Of a stretch of DNA of 64,000 bases, positions 34,625 to 43,259 are shown in pieces. The notes beneath the pieces are model-generated. The model saw nothing but the letters and a program-made list of their open reading frames with translations. It did no database searches and was not told the DNA's origin. This stretch comes from 2-12-FULL-35-15 sp036386835 (GTDB lineage Bacteria; Bacteroidota; Bacteroidia; 2-12-FULL-35-15), in the NCBI GenBank assembly GCA_036386835.1, contig DASVUX010000050.1, positions 12,087 through 76,086 on the forward strand, written 5' to 3'. The translations under genes and the position numbers were made by a program. Positions within the stretch are counted from its first letter, which is position 1, and every line of letters begins with the position of its first letter.

Positions 34625-36961
34625 ATGACCCGATCCATACTTCTTTTCTCCTTTATGTTTTCCATATTTCAGAGCATGGCGCAGGATGTCCCCATAGGCG
34701 GCTGGAAAGAGCACCTGTCCTATAAGAGCGGGCTTTCGGTTGCCGAAGGAAACGGGCGTGTATATGTGGGGACTACAAGCGGGATTTTTTTCCTGAACAA
34801 AGGTGATAATTCCCTCGAACGACTCTCGAAAGTCACGGGACTTTCCGATGTTGAAGCTTCTGTTTTGAATTTCAACACAAATAATAACAAACTTCTCATC
34901 GCATATAAAAATTCTAATATTGATATAGTGGCAGACGGTTCTGTTACGAATATTTCTGATATTAAGCGAAAAACGATTGTAGGAAATAAAGCGATAAATA
35001 ATATTTTCTTTATTAATAATTTCGCTTACCTGGCCTGCGGATTCGGGATTGTGGTGATCGATATGGAGAGGCTTGAAGTAAAGGATACTTACTATATTGG
35101 TCCAAACGGGAATTCAATCAATGTAACAGATATAACTTCTGATGGTACCACATTCTATGTATCAACATCCGGAGGGATCTATAAAGCACTGGTAAATAAT
35201 CCGAACCTGGCTAATTTTACAAGCTGGACTAAGCTTCCAATGGCAGGTGTAGGATTTCCAAACGGTCCTTATAATACCATTGCTGCATTTAACGGAAAGG
35301 TATATACCAACTATTCAAAAGTTATGGTGAATGGTAATTTCTATAAGGATTCTTTATACGAATATGATCCCGGAACAAACCTTTGGACCAATATGCATCC
35401 GGGTACGGGAGAAACAACATTTCAACTCAGGAAATGGAATAACCAGTTGGTGATCGTCCAGGAAGGCGGGGTCACAACTACTGCACCTGCATGGTATAGC
35501 GGTTATTTTAATGATTATGCAAGACCGCGGTCTGCTGTAATTGATAATTCAGGAGCTGTCTGGATTGCGGATCAGAAATACGGGCTCATATCCTGGAAGC
35601 CGGTTCAGGGTTACAGGTTTATCTACCCAAACGGGCCTGCAAGTCCTAAAGTGTATGGTATGGCATTAAGCGAAGGGAATCTTTGGGTTGCACCCGGTGC
35701 AAAGCTTACGTATACCGATGATGGCCTCTACCATTATTCAGAATCGGAATGGAAAAACGTGCGGGGGAATTACCCGGGGGTGGTAAACCTCGACACTGTT
35801 TATGATTTTACGAATGTGCTGCTTGATCCGCTGAACTCAAACCACGTTTATGCTGCAACATGGGGACAGGGTGTTGTCGAATTCTATAACAATGTTCCCG
35901 TGAAGATTTTCAACACGACTAACAGCTCACTTCACGGTCTTGGCTTGGCCGGTTATAACCCGGTGCGGACTGACGGCCTAGCAATGGATGCAAATAATAA
36001 TCTTTGGGTTGCTAATTCGGCTGTTGCCTATCCTTTATCAGTTAAGAACTCCTCCGGAGGCTGGCATTCCATAAAATTCTCTGATCTGCTGACGGTAGAC
36101 CCGGTGCAGGGGACCCCGGAATTAGGAAAAATGATTGTGGATAAGAATGACCAGAAGTGGATTCTGATTACGAAAGGCGGAGGGCTTTTGGTATATAAGG
36201 GCGGAACCACTGCCGATGCCAATGCCAGCAATGCCAGAAGACTTACATCGGCTGCAGGGAACGGTAAATTACCAAGTGCTGATGTTTTCTCTATAGCGGA
36301 AGATAAAGATGGCGAGATCTGGATCGGGACAGATAAAGGCATTGGAGTGTTTTATTCACCTGAAAATGTTTTTAACGGAGGAAATTTTGATGCCCAGCAG
36401 ATACTTATAGAGCAGGATGGTCATGTGCAGATACTGCTTGAAACCGAAGCCATCCAGGCGATCGCGGTGGATGATGCCAACCGGAAATGGATAGGTACGG
36501 CTAAATCAGGGGTGTTTTTAATGTCGGCAGATGGTACCGAACAAATCTCCCATTTTGATGTGGACAACAGCCCTTTGATCAGTAATAATATTAAATCAAT
36601 CGTAATCGACAGGAAAACCGGGGAAGTTTATTTCGGAACTGATAAAGGTATAATCTCCTACCGCGGAACAGCTATTGAAGGAACTGAGTGTTTTGAAGAC
36701 GTTTATTCATTCCCGAATCCTGTAAAACCAGGATACAGCGGGCCAATCGCTATAAAAGGATTAATGGATGAAACCACCGTTAAGATTACCGATATCAGCG
36801 GGACACTTGTGTATGAAATGAAATCGGAGGGTGGCCAGGCAATCTGGTACGGAAAGAATTTTAACGGGGAAAGAGTGAGTTCCGGTGTGTACATGGTATT
36901 CTGCACGAGCGAAGATAATTCCTGTCAGAAAATAGCCACAAAGATCCTTCTTGTAAATTAA
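34625..36961 (+). CDS. porZ: T9SS component PorZ
   Basis: 778 residues. PorZ is a surface protein of the T9SS attachment complex, which in Porphyromonas links cargo to A-LPS. A signal peptide ends near SMAQ. The start of the mature protein, DVPIGGWKEHLSYKSGLSV, and RLSKVTGLSDV are hallmark PorZ segments, followed by two beta-propeller-like regions with repeated W-I/V-G-T-x-x-G-I blades (for example EIWIGTDKGIGVF). The last ~90 residues resemble a type A sorting domain (VYSFPNPVKPGYSG, ending KIATKILLVN). It lies 10 bases before recO, a neighbourhood seen in many Bacteroidota. Confidence 0.9.
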   Translation: MTRSILLFSFMFSIFQSMAQDVPIGGWKEHLSYKSGLSVAEGNGRVYVGTTSGIFFLNKGDNSLERLSKVTGLSDVEASVLNFNTNNNKLLIAYKNSNIDIVADGSVTNISDIKRKTIVGNKAINNIFFINNFAYLACGFGIVVIDMERLEVKDTYYIGPNGNSINVTDITSDGTTFYVSTSGGIYKALVNNPNLANFTSWTKLPMAGVGFPNGPYNTIAAFNGKVYTNYSKVMVNGNFYKDSLYEYDPGTNLWTNMHPGTGETTFQLRKWNNQLVIVQEGGVTTTAPAWYSGYFNDYARPRSAVIDNSGAVWIADQKYGLISWKPVQGYRFIYPNGPASPKVYGMALSEGNLWVAPGAKLTYTDDGLYHYSESEWKNVRGNYPGVVNLDTVYDFTNVLLDPLNSNHVYAATWGQGVVEFYNNVPVKIFNTTNSSLHGLGLAGYNPVRTDGLAMDANNNLWVANSAVAYPLSVKNSSGGWHSIKFSDLLTVDPVQGTPELGKMIVDKNDQKWILITKGGGLLVYKGGTTADANASNARRLTSAAGNGKLPSADVFSIAEDKDGEIWIGTDKGIGVFYSPENVFNGGNFDAQQILIEQDGHVQILLETEAIQAIAVDDANRKWIGTAKSGVFLMSADGTEQISHFDVDNSPLISNNIKSIVIDRKTGEVYFGTDKGIISYRGTAIEGTECFEDVYSFPNPVKPGYSGPIAIKGLMDETTVKITDISGTLVYEMKSEGGQAIWYGKNFNGERVSSGVYMVFCTSEDNSCQKIATKILLVN

Positions 36962-36971
36962 TATTTATGCA

Positions 36972-37697
36972 GTGCTGCAAAAGACTACCGGGATTGTCCT
37001 GTTAACCACTAAATTTTCTGAATCGAGCCTTATTGTCAAGATCTATACTCTGGATCATGGGCTGCAATCATATATTACAAGCGGCAGCAGGAGCAAAAAA
37101 TCGAAGAATAAGGGTAACCTTTTTCAGCCTCTCGCTTTAGTGGATATTGTAGTTTCCGGAAGTGAACGGGCCTCATTGAAACGAATCACTGAGCTGGCTA
37201 CCAACCACGCATACACTGACCTTCCTTACAACATTATTAAAAGCTCGATTGCTCTTTTTATCAATGAGATACTCGTTCATGTATTCAGGGAACCTCATCC
37301 TGATGAAGATCTTTTCCAGTTCATAAAAAGCTCATTGCTGATGCTCGATCTGAGCACTGATAATTGCGCAAATTTTCACCTGAGCTTTATGCTGCAGCTA
37401 AGTCGTTTCCTTGGTTTTTATCCACAGGGTGCGCATTCAAGGGATAGTTCCGTATTCGATCTCCAGGAAGGGCGGTTCGTCAATTATATACCATCACATC
37501 CGCATTATCTCACATCTGCTCCAGCAGCTTTACTCTCTGATTTGCTGAAGGCAGGTTATAGCGGAGCTGTAAGCATATCCATGAGTCGGGCCGAACGCAG
37601 GCAGTTGTTGAACGCCCTTGTCCTCTTTTACCAGCTTCATATCACTTCATTTGGTACTATTCGTTCAGCGGAGGTCCTTGAAGAGATCAATGCCTGA
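36972..37697 (+). CDS. recO: DNA repair protein RecO
   Basis: 241 residues starting with GTG at 36972; no in-frame ATG is near and the N-terminus MLQKTTGIVLLTTKFSESS fits the family exactly. RecO loads RecA on SSB-coated DNA together with RecR. The N-terminal OB fold includes LIVKIYTLDHGLQSYITSG; the helical remainder has FLGFYPQG. The C-terminal zinc cysteines found in some RecO proteins are absent. It is probably co-transcribed with porZ. Confidence 0.9.
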   Translation: MLQKTTGIVLLTTKFSESSLIVKIYTLDHGLQSYITSGSRSKKSKNKGNLFQPLALVDIVVSGSERASLKRITELATNHAYTDLPYNIIKSSIALFINEILVHVFREPHPDEDLFQFIKSSLLMLDLSTDNCANFHLSFMLQLSRFLGFYPQGAHSRDSSVFDLQEGRFVNYIPSHPHYLTSAPAALLSDLLKAGYSGAVSISMSRAERRQLLNALVLFYQLHITSFGTIRSAEVLEEINA

Positions 37698-37759
37698 TTT
37701 TTTTGTTTTGATGAAAAAATGTTCTATTTTTATTCCTCAAACCAATTAAACCTTCATAC

Positions 37760-38368
37760 ATGAAAAAACTTTACACTCTATTAGTGGCTTGTGGCTTTTC
37801 TTTAGCCTCTCTTACTTCGAACGCTGCAACGATCAATGTTGCTGTTTCGAATAATACCTTTACACCACAATCATTTGCGGCTGTTGTTGGTGATCAGATC
37901 GTGTTTACACTTGTAGCGGGATCGCATAACGTAACGACTATCCCGGGAGGTACTTCCACATTACCTGCTGGCGCTACTCCCCTGAATTCCGGAACAATGT
38001 CTTCTCCGGGACAAACCTACACCTACACTGTAGCAGTTGCAGGCAATTACGCTTACCAGTGCACGTTCCATCCCGGAATGGTCGGAGGTTTTGCTGCATC
38101 TGTAACCGGAATAACAGACAATACGAACAACCTTTTAACAAGTGTTTATCCAAGCCCGTTCAGGGATAAAGTAACTGTTAAATACAACGGAATTGAGAAA
38201 ATCGAATTCGTTAACGTTGTTGGTGAATTAGTGAAATCAATTGCTGTTGAAACACAGGAAGGCAAGCTGGATGTATATTTTGATATGCTTCCTGCAGGTG
38301 TTTATTTTTATCGTACTTACAGAGAAGGTACAGTTGCTGAAACAAGAAAGATTGTGAAAGCTAAATAA
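37760..38368 (+). CDS. Plastocyanin-like cupredoxin with T9SS sorting domain
   Basis: 202 residues. A signal peptide to about residue 22 (TSNA-A) is followed by a cupredoxin domain (about 23-117). The type 1 copper ligands can be placed: His56 in GSHNV, then Cys101, His104 and Met107 in QCTFHPGM. The C-terminal ~75 residues are a type A-like sorting domain (VYPSPFRDKVTVKY, GVYFYRTYREG, ending RKIVKAK). It is thus probably a secreted or surface copper electron carrier. It stands alone between recO and a terminator. Confidence 0.85.
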   Translation: MKKLYTLLVACGFSLASLTSNAATINVAVSNNTFTPQSFAAVVGDQIVFTLVAGSHNVTTIPGGTSTLPAGATPLNSGTMSSPGQTYTYTVAVAGNYAYQCTFHPGMVGGFAASVTGITDNTNNLLTSVYPSPFRDKVTVKYNGIEKIEFVNVVGELVKSIAVETQEGKLDVYFDMLPAGVYFYRTYREGTVAETRKIVKAK

Positions 38369-38388
38369 GCCTCTCTTCTCTTAATATT

Positions 38389-38423
38389 AACGCCTCATTG
38401 CATTCGTAATGAGGCGTTTTTCT
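38389..38423 (+). terminator. Terminator after the cupredoxin gene
   Basis: AACGCCTCATT (38389-38399), eight-base loop, AATGAGGCGTT (38408-38418) and a T-rich tract. Confidence 0.9.
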
Positions 38424-38464
38424 TTATATTTACCCTGGCTGCACCAGGCAGCCGCACAGAAAAT

Positions 38465-39478
38465 ATGACATCTTATAAAACACTCCAGCAACTGGTGGAG
38501 ATCGACTCTCCAACCGGGTATACAGAAAAAGCCTGCAGCTATATATTTAATCTTTTGAAGAGTTACGGACTTAAGCCGGAGCTTACCAACAAAGGCGCTG
38601 TAAAATGCGCTTTGGGAAAGAATCCGACCCTTGCTGTTGCAGCGCATGTTGATACACTCGGTGCAATAGTATCCGGGATAAAAAGCAACGGAACACTTAG
38701 TTTTTCGTCATTAGGCGGCCTTCAGCTTGCAAGTGCAGAAGGTGAATATGTGAAGATCATTGGGTTGAACGGCAGAGAATTCACCGGAACATTACTGCTT
38801 AACAACCCGTCTTCACATGCAAATAATAAGCGGGAAGATGAAAAACGAAATTATGACACCATGCATATTCGCCTGGATGAAGAAGTCTATTCGAAAAAAG
38901 ACACAGAGAAGCTCGGCATAAGAACAGGTGATATCATCTGCTTTGAGCCCCGGTACCGTGAGTATGATAACGGCTTCATAAAATCGAGGTTCATGGATAA
39001 TAAAGCAGGCTGTTTCGTATTGTTTGAGCTTGCCCGTTATTTCAGCCAGAAGAAAAAGGAAGTGCCTGTAGAGCTATTCTTTTCTAACTATGAAGAAGTG
39101 GGGCATGGCGGAACTGTAGGTTATTCCACTACCATAAAAGAACTTCTTGTGATCGACATGGGTGTGCTTGGCGATGCATGTGAAGGCGATGAGGTCAGCT
39201 GTTCGATCTGCGTGAAGGATTCTTCAGGTCCCTACGATTATAATTTCAGGAAAAAGCTTGTGGAACTGTCTGACAAGAATAAAATCCCTTATAAACTGGA
39301 TGTTTATCCATACTACGGATCGGATGGTTCGGCTGCATTGCGTGCTGGAAAAGACTTTCGGGTGGCGTTGATCGGACCGGGCGTGGCGGCTTCACATGGC
39401 GTTGAACGTACACATAAGAAAGGGATTGAGGCTACTATTGATCTTTGTTCTGCATATATAAAATCCAGTTTTAAGTAA
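38465..39478 (+). CDS. M42 family metallopeptidase
   Basis: 337 residues. M42 enzymes are dinuclear cobalt/zinc aminopeptidases that form large tetrahedral complexes in the cytosol. Predicted metal and catalytic residues are His61 and Asp63 in AAHVDT, Asp178 in RFMDNKAG, Glu210/Glu211 in NYEEVGHGG, Asp231 in VIDMG and His311 or His317 near the end. No signal peptide was seen. The TPR protein gene starts five bases after its stop, so the two may share a transcript. Confidence 0.88.
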   Translation: MTSYKTLQQLVEIDSPTGYTEKACSYIFNLLKSYGLKPELTNKGAVKCALGKNPTLAVAAHVDTLGAIVSGIKSNGTLSFSSLGGLQLASAEGEYVKIIGLNGREFTGTLLLNNPSSHANNKREDEKRNYDTMHIRLDEEVYSKKDTEKLGIRTGDIICFEPRYREYDNGFIKSRFMDNKAGCFVLFELARYFSQKKKEVPVELFFSNYEEVGHGGTVGYSTTIKELLVIDMGVLGDACEGDEVSCSICVKDSSGPYDYNFRKKLVELSDKNKIPYKLDVYPYYGSDGSAALRAGKDFRVALIGPGVAASHGVERTHKKGIEATIDLCSAYIKSSFK

Positions 39479-39483
39479 TCACC

Positions 39484-40689
39484 ATGCGTTTAGCCCTCAT
39501 TGGCTTTCTTCTGCTTACCATGCCTGCATGGTTCTATGCCCAGATAATACCTGGCAGGGATGACAAGGCTATAGATGGGCAGTACCAAGGGTCGCTTGCG
39601 GCATTCGATGATTATATAAAAAAAAATCCTGCTGAGGCATCAGGATATTTTAACAGGGGCGCTGTATATTCCGGAATGGGAGAAACCGATAAGGCCATAA
39701 TTGATTATTCCAGGGCCATCACCATTGATCCCCGGTACGTGGCAGCTTATATTAACCGCGGATCTGCCTTTGCAGAAAAGAATGATTTCGAAGCCGCCTT
39801 AAAAGATTATGATAAAGCCATAGCCATTAACCCGAATTCGGTAGAAGCCTATAACAATCGCGGGTACCTTTTGAGTATTAAGGAAGAACACGCTGCTGCA
39901 ATTAAAGATTTCGATAAAGCGATCAGGTTAAATCCAAAGTATGCCCGGGCCTATGTAAATAAAGCTTTTTGTCTTAGTGTACTAAACGACAGGGCTGGTG
40001 CCATACAGGTGTTAACGGAGCTTCTCAGTGTTCATCCCGATGCGTATGAGGGTTATATGAACCGTGCCGTTCAATACGAAGCTACCGGTGATAAAAAGAA
40101 AGCCCTGGAGGACTATAATAAGGCATTGTCACTATATACGGAAGATGCACTTGCATATTTATCCAGGAGCAAGCTGCGCGATCAGCAAGGGAACCATGCC
40201 GGGGCAATTGAAGATTGCATAAAAGCGATCAGGCTGCAGCCGCTGAACGCGGAAGCCTATTACCTTAAAGCACGCGCAGAATATGACCTTCCTGATTATA
40301 AAGCGGTAATTGAGGATTGCACAGAAGCAATTAAACTAAAACCGGATCATGAGGAAGCTTATATTCTTCGCGCTAATGCCTATGATTTAATATCAGACTA
40401 TCAGAACGCCCTGAAGGATTATGCAAAGGCGATATCAATTGCGCCTGGGCATACATCCTCGTATGAGCAAAGGGCGGTTGCCAAAATACGGCAGAAAGAT
40501 TATGTAGGTGCCCTTTCGGACTTAAGCAGGGTTATTGAACTGGAGCCTAAACATGTTAAAGCATTGATCATGAGAGGAGACTTGTATCTTTACCAGGATA
40601 AAAAAAGTTTTGCCTGTGAGGATTTTAAAAGAGCGGAAGAATTAGGTGACGGCTCGGCCATCAGCAAACGATTATTCAATTGTAAATAG
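39484..40689 (+). CDS. Secreted tetratricopeptide repeat protein
   Basis: 401 residues. A signal peptide ends near WFYAQ. The rest is an almost continuous array of about ten 34-residue TPRs (for example ALKDYDKAIAINPNSVEAYNN), ending with an incomplete repeat and two cysteines. It probably acts as an envelope protein-protein scaffold. It follows the M42 peptidase gene by five bases and precedes the TonB-C protein by three, so operon membership is likely. Confidence 0.8.
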   Translation: MRLALIGFLLLTMPAWFYAQIIPGRDDKAIDGQYQGSLAAFDDYIKKNPAEASGYFNRGAVYSGMGETDKAIIDYSRAITIDPRYVAAYINRGSAFAEKNDFEAALKDYDKAIAINPNSVEAYNNRGYLLSIKEEHAAAIKDFDKAIRLNPKYARAYVNKAFCLSVLNDRAGAIQVLTELLSVHPDAYEGYMNRAVQYEATGDKKKALEDYNKALSLYTEDALAYLSRSKLRDQQGNHAGAIEDCIKAIRLQPLNAEAYYLKARAEYDLPDYKAVIEDCTEAIKLKPDHEEAYILRANAYDLISDYQNALKDYAKAISIAPGHTSSYEQRAVAKIRQKDYVGALSDLSRVIELEPKHVKALIMRGDLYLYQDKKSFACEDFKRAEELGDGSAISKRLFNCK

Positions 40690-40692
40690 AAT

Positions 40693-41076
40693 ATGAAACA
40701 GCTCTTTTCTTTAATTGGCTTCCTCATTATTACCTGTTCCGTGGCCGCTCAAAGTAATAATCAAAATAAAAAGGTGGTCACAAACTCAGAGCCCACTTAT
40801 CCGAAAGGTGACCAGGCACTGTATGCTGAAGTGTATAGTAATCTTGAATACCCGGAAGAAGCAGTAAAGAAGCATACGGTAGGTGAGGTCATGCTCAGTT
40901 TTGATGTGAAGCCCGACAGCTCTGTAAGTAATGTCATAATTATCAGTGGAGTTGGAGATGGCGTTGATGAAGCCGTTGGAAAATATATTGAACGATTGAA
41001 GTTTGCGCCTGCCTTACAGAATGGACGGCCCGTAAAAATGAATACCATATACACTTTCCCGGTGAAAGCACACTAA
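40693..41076 (+). CDS. Secreted TonB C-terminal domain protein
   Basis: 127 residues. The signal peptide is MKQLFSLIGFLIITCSVAAQ; then about residues 45-127 form a TonB C-terminal-like domain (YPEEAVKKHTVGEVMLSFDV and GRPVKMNTIYTFPV). It lacks the N-terminal membrane helix and long Pro-rich spacer of true TonB, so it is a free-standing periplasmic TonB-C domain, a common Bacteroidota type of unclear role. It sits between the TPR gene and a DUF4421 gene. Confidence 0.8.
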   Translation: MKQLFSLIGFLIITCSVAAQSNNQNKKVVTNSEPTYPKGDQALYAEVYSNLEYPEEAVKKHTVGEVMLSFDVKPDSSVSNVIIISGVGDGVDEAVGKYIERLKFAPALQNGRPVKMNTIYTFPVKAH

Positions 41077-41103
41077 CATTAATGTTTTAATACTGCGGCC
41101 AAA

Positions 41104-42150
41104 ATGCGAAAGTCATCCCTTCTGTTCTGTCTTCTCCTGGTTTTCTTTTCTGCCGCTGCCCAAAAAGGAAAGCATAAGAAGGATTCTGCCAGTATATATC
41201 AGAAGATAGATACAAATTATATTACCAGTTTTAAAGACATGCTCAATGCGAAATTATTCGCTGTTATCCGCACAAACAAATTTATAATAAACGACAAAGA
41301 TTCGTTGTCGAATATTGAATACACTATTAACACAAGGCTGAACATGGGTGTCAGCTTAACATTCAAAGGCATCGGTGTGGATATAGAATACAGTCCCCCG
41401 GGAATAAATAACGATGATGCACGTTATGGCAAGTCCAGCCAGTTTGCGGTTTCTACTTCGGCAAATGCCAGGCGCTTTATGTATGATGTGTATTACAGGC
41501 AGTACCAGGGTTTCAGAACCTCTGCAATGTATAACGTGCCGGGCGATACAACAACAGATTATTCACGGAGAGGGGATATCCGTAACTATCATGCGGGATT
41601 CACGCTTACGTATGTCTTCAATAATAAACGCTACTCAAGTGCTGCACCTTACAGCTTATCACAAAAGCAGAAGAAGAGTGCCGGATCTTTCCTTTTAGGC
41701 ACATATAGTTTTATTTATGGCTTAACTGCAGACACTATTATGTACCCGGACAGCGTGCATCTCAAGTTCAGGAAAGAGCTCCAGATGAGTTCGGCAGCTT
41801 CTTATGTGTTTGGTCTTTCCTGCGGATATACCTATACTCTTGTGTTCGGTAAAAAAAAGAACTGGTTTGTTAATCTTACTACACTGCCGGGGATTTCGTA
41901 TCAGCAGTTTTACAGTGTGAATGCTTTTGATAAGGCAACCTACAGCAACAGCTCAGCTGCATTTTCATTACAGACTAGATTTTCAATGGGCTATAACAGG
42001 AAATCATACTTTATAGGGGTTTACTGGATCGGGAATAATTTTGTGCTCGGTGATGATAAGATCGCTTCTATCAATTATAAATATGGCACGTTCAAGTTTT
42101 ATTACGGCCACCGGTTCGATCTGCGAAAATTGTTGAAGAAAAAAATGTAA
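41104..42150 (+). CDS. DUF4421 outer-membrane protein
   Basis: 348 residues. A signal peptide (VFFSAAAQ) is followed by a beta-rich chain with alternating aromatic strands and a terminal strand FKFYYGHRFDL. Motifs such as DTNYITSFKDMLNAKLF and YDVYYRQYQGF match the DUF4421 family, predicted outer-membrane barrels of unknown function. It is the third gene after the TPR and TonB-C genes, with short gaps. No terminator was seen after it. Confidence 0.75.
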   Translation: MRKSSLLFCLLLVFFSAAAQKGKHKKDSASIYQKIDTNYITSFKDMLNAKLFAVIRTNKFIINDKDSLSNIEYTINTRLNMGVSLTFKGIGVDIEYSPPGINNDDARYGKSSQFAVSTSANARRFMYDVYYRQYQGFRTSAMYNVPGDTTTDYSRRGDIRNYHAGFTLTYVFNNKRYSSAAPYSLSQKQKKSAGSFLLGTYSFIYGLTADTIMYPDSVHLKFRKELQMSSAASYVFGLSCGYTYTLVFGKKKNWFVNLTTLPGISYQQFYSVNAFDKATYSNSSAAFSLQTRFSMGYNRKSYFIGVYWIGNNFVLGDDKIASINYKYGTFKFYYGHRFDLRKLLKKKM

Positions 42151-42202
42151 ATAATTTGTGCGGATATTAAAAAAAAGACCTGAATTTTTATAATTTTAAC
42201 CT

Positions 42203-43210
42203 ATGAAGAAAATATTACTCCCGTTTATAATGCTTGTTCTTGCAATAAACTGTAAGGCACAATTAACCATTACTGATTCTCTTACAACATCTCAGATCAC
42301 TACACTTCTGGAGGGATTTGGGGTAACCGTTTCGGGACTTACCGTGAATTGTGATCCTCTTGCAATGGGTGAGTTTAACGGGACATCTGAAATGGCTATC
42401 ACACATGGGATAGTGCTAACTACCGGATCTGCAAGTGCAACAGCTGGCAATGTATTCACAACTGCCACAGCTATGCCAGGGACTGCGGGTGATACTGATC
42501 TGGATTCGCTTTCAGGTTCAACTACGTTTGATGCATGTGTTCTTGAATTTGATTGTCTTCCTGCAGGAGATACCTTAATGTTCAACTTTTCTTTCGGGTC
42601 GGAAGAATACCTCGAATATGTTGGAACGTTCAATGATGTTTTCGCAATTTTTATAAGTGGTCCGGGCATTGTCGGCACCGTGAACTGTGCTACTATTCCG
42701 GGTGGCATCCCCGTTGCCATCAATAATGTTAATAATGATACGAATTCAGTATATTATTATAATAATGAAAATCCTGCCGGACAGTATATTGCTTATGATG
42801 GTTTTACAACAAACCTTACAGCATTTGCACAGGTTATCCCGGGAGCATTATATCACTTTAAAGTGGCTATCGCTGATGCGTTTGATGACATGGCTGATTC
42901 CGGGGTTTTTCTTGAAGCATTCAGTTTTAGGAGTGTTCTTGCTGATCCAACCGGAATTGAAAAATACAGGAATGATGTATTCACGGTTTATCCGAATCCC
43001 GGAACCGGTATGTTTGTCCTCACGGATAAGGGACAAGAGCTTGCCGGAAGTACAGTGAATGTCCTGAATGTGCTTGGAGAAGCAGTGATATCAGAACGCA
43101 TCACGAATGAAAAGACAACTCTTGATCTTACGAATTTCGATTCAGGAATATATTTCGTGAATGTTGTTACAACGGAAGGGCTGATCAGCTCGAAGATAAT
43201 TAAACAATAG
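42203..43210 (+). CDS. T9SS-secreted protein with choice-of-anchor L domain
   Basis: 335 residues. A signal peptide (NCKA-Q) is followed by a choice-of-anchor L domain (about 20-250) with ITHGIVLTTGSA, the hallmark FNFSFGSEEYLEYV and VFAIFISGPG. The type A sorting domain (about 262-335) has VYPNPGTGMF and ends SSKIIKQ. Predicted to be secreted to the surface; the function is unknown. It is followed at once by a terminator shared with the end of pbpC on the other strand. Confidence 0.88.
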   Translation: MKKILLPFIMLVLAINCKAQLTITDSLTTSQITTLLEGFGVTVSGLTVNCDPLAMGEFNGTSEMAITHGIVLTTGSASATAGNVFTTATAMPGTAGDTDLDSLSGSTTFDACVLEFDCLPAGDTLMFNFSFGSEEYLEYVGTFNDVFAIFISGPGIVGTVNCATIPGGIPVAINNVNNDTNSVYYYNNENPAGQYIAYDGFTTNLTAFAQVIPGALYHFKVAIADAFDDMADSGVFLEAFSFRSVLADPTGIEKYRNDVFTVYPNPGTGMFVLTDKGQELAGSTVNVLNVLGEAVISERITNEKTTLDLTNFDSGIYFVNVVTTEGLISSKIIKQ

Positions 43211-43227
43211 AAACGCAGCCTCTTAAG

Positions 43228-43259
43228 ATCCCGTATTCAACTTTTGAATACGGGATTTT
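43228..43259 (+). terminator. Terminator after the anchor-L protein
   Basis: ATCCCGTATTCAA, loop CTT, TTGAATACGGGAT, a perfect 13-bp stem, then TTTTCTATTTTTTTT; the later T residues overlap the pbpC stop codon region. On the minus strand the T-tract is poor, so it mainly serves the plus strand. Confidence 0.85.
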
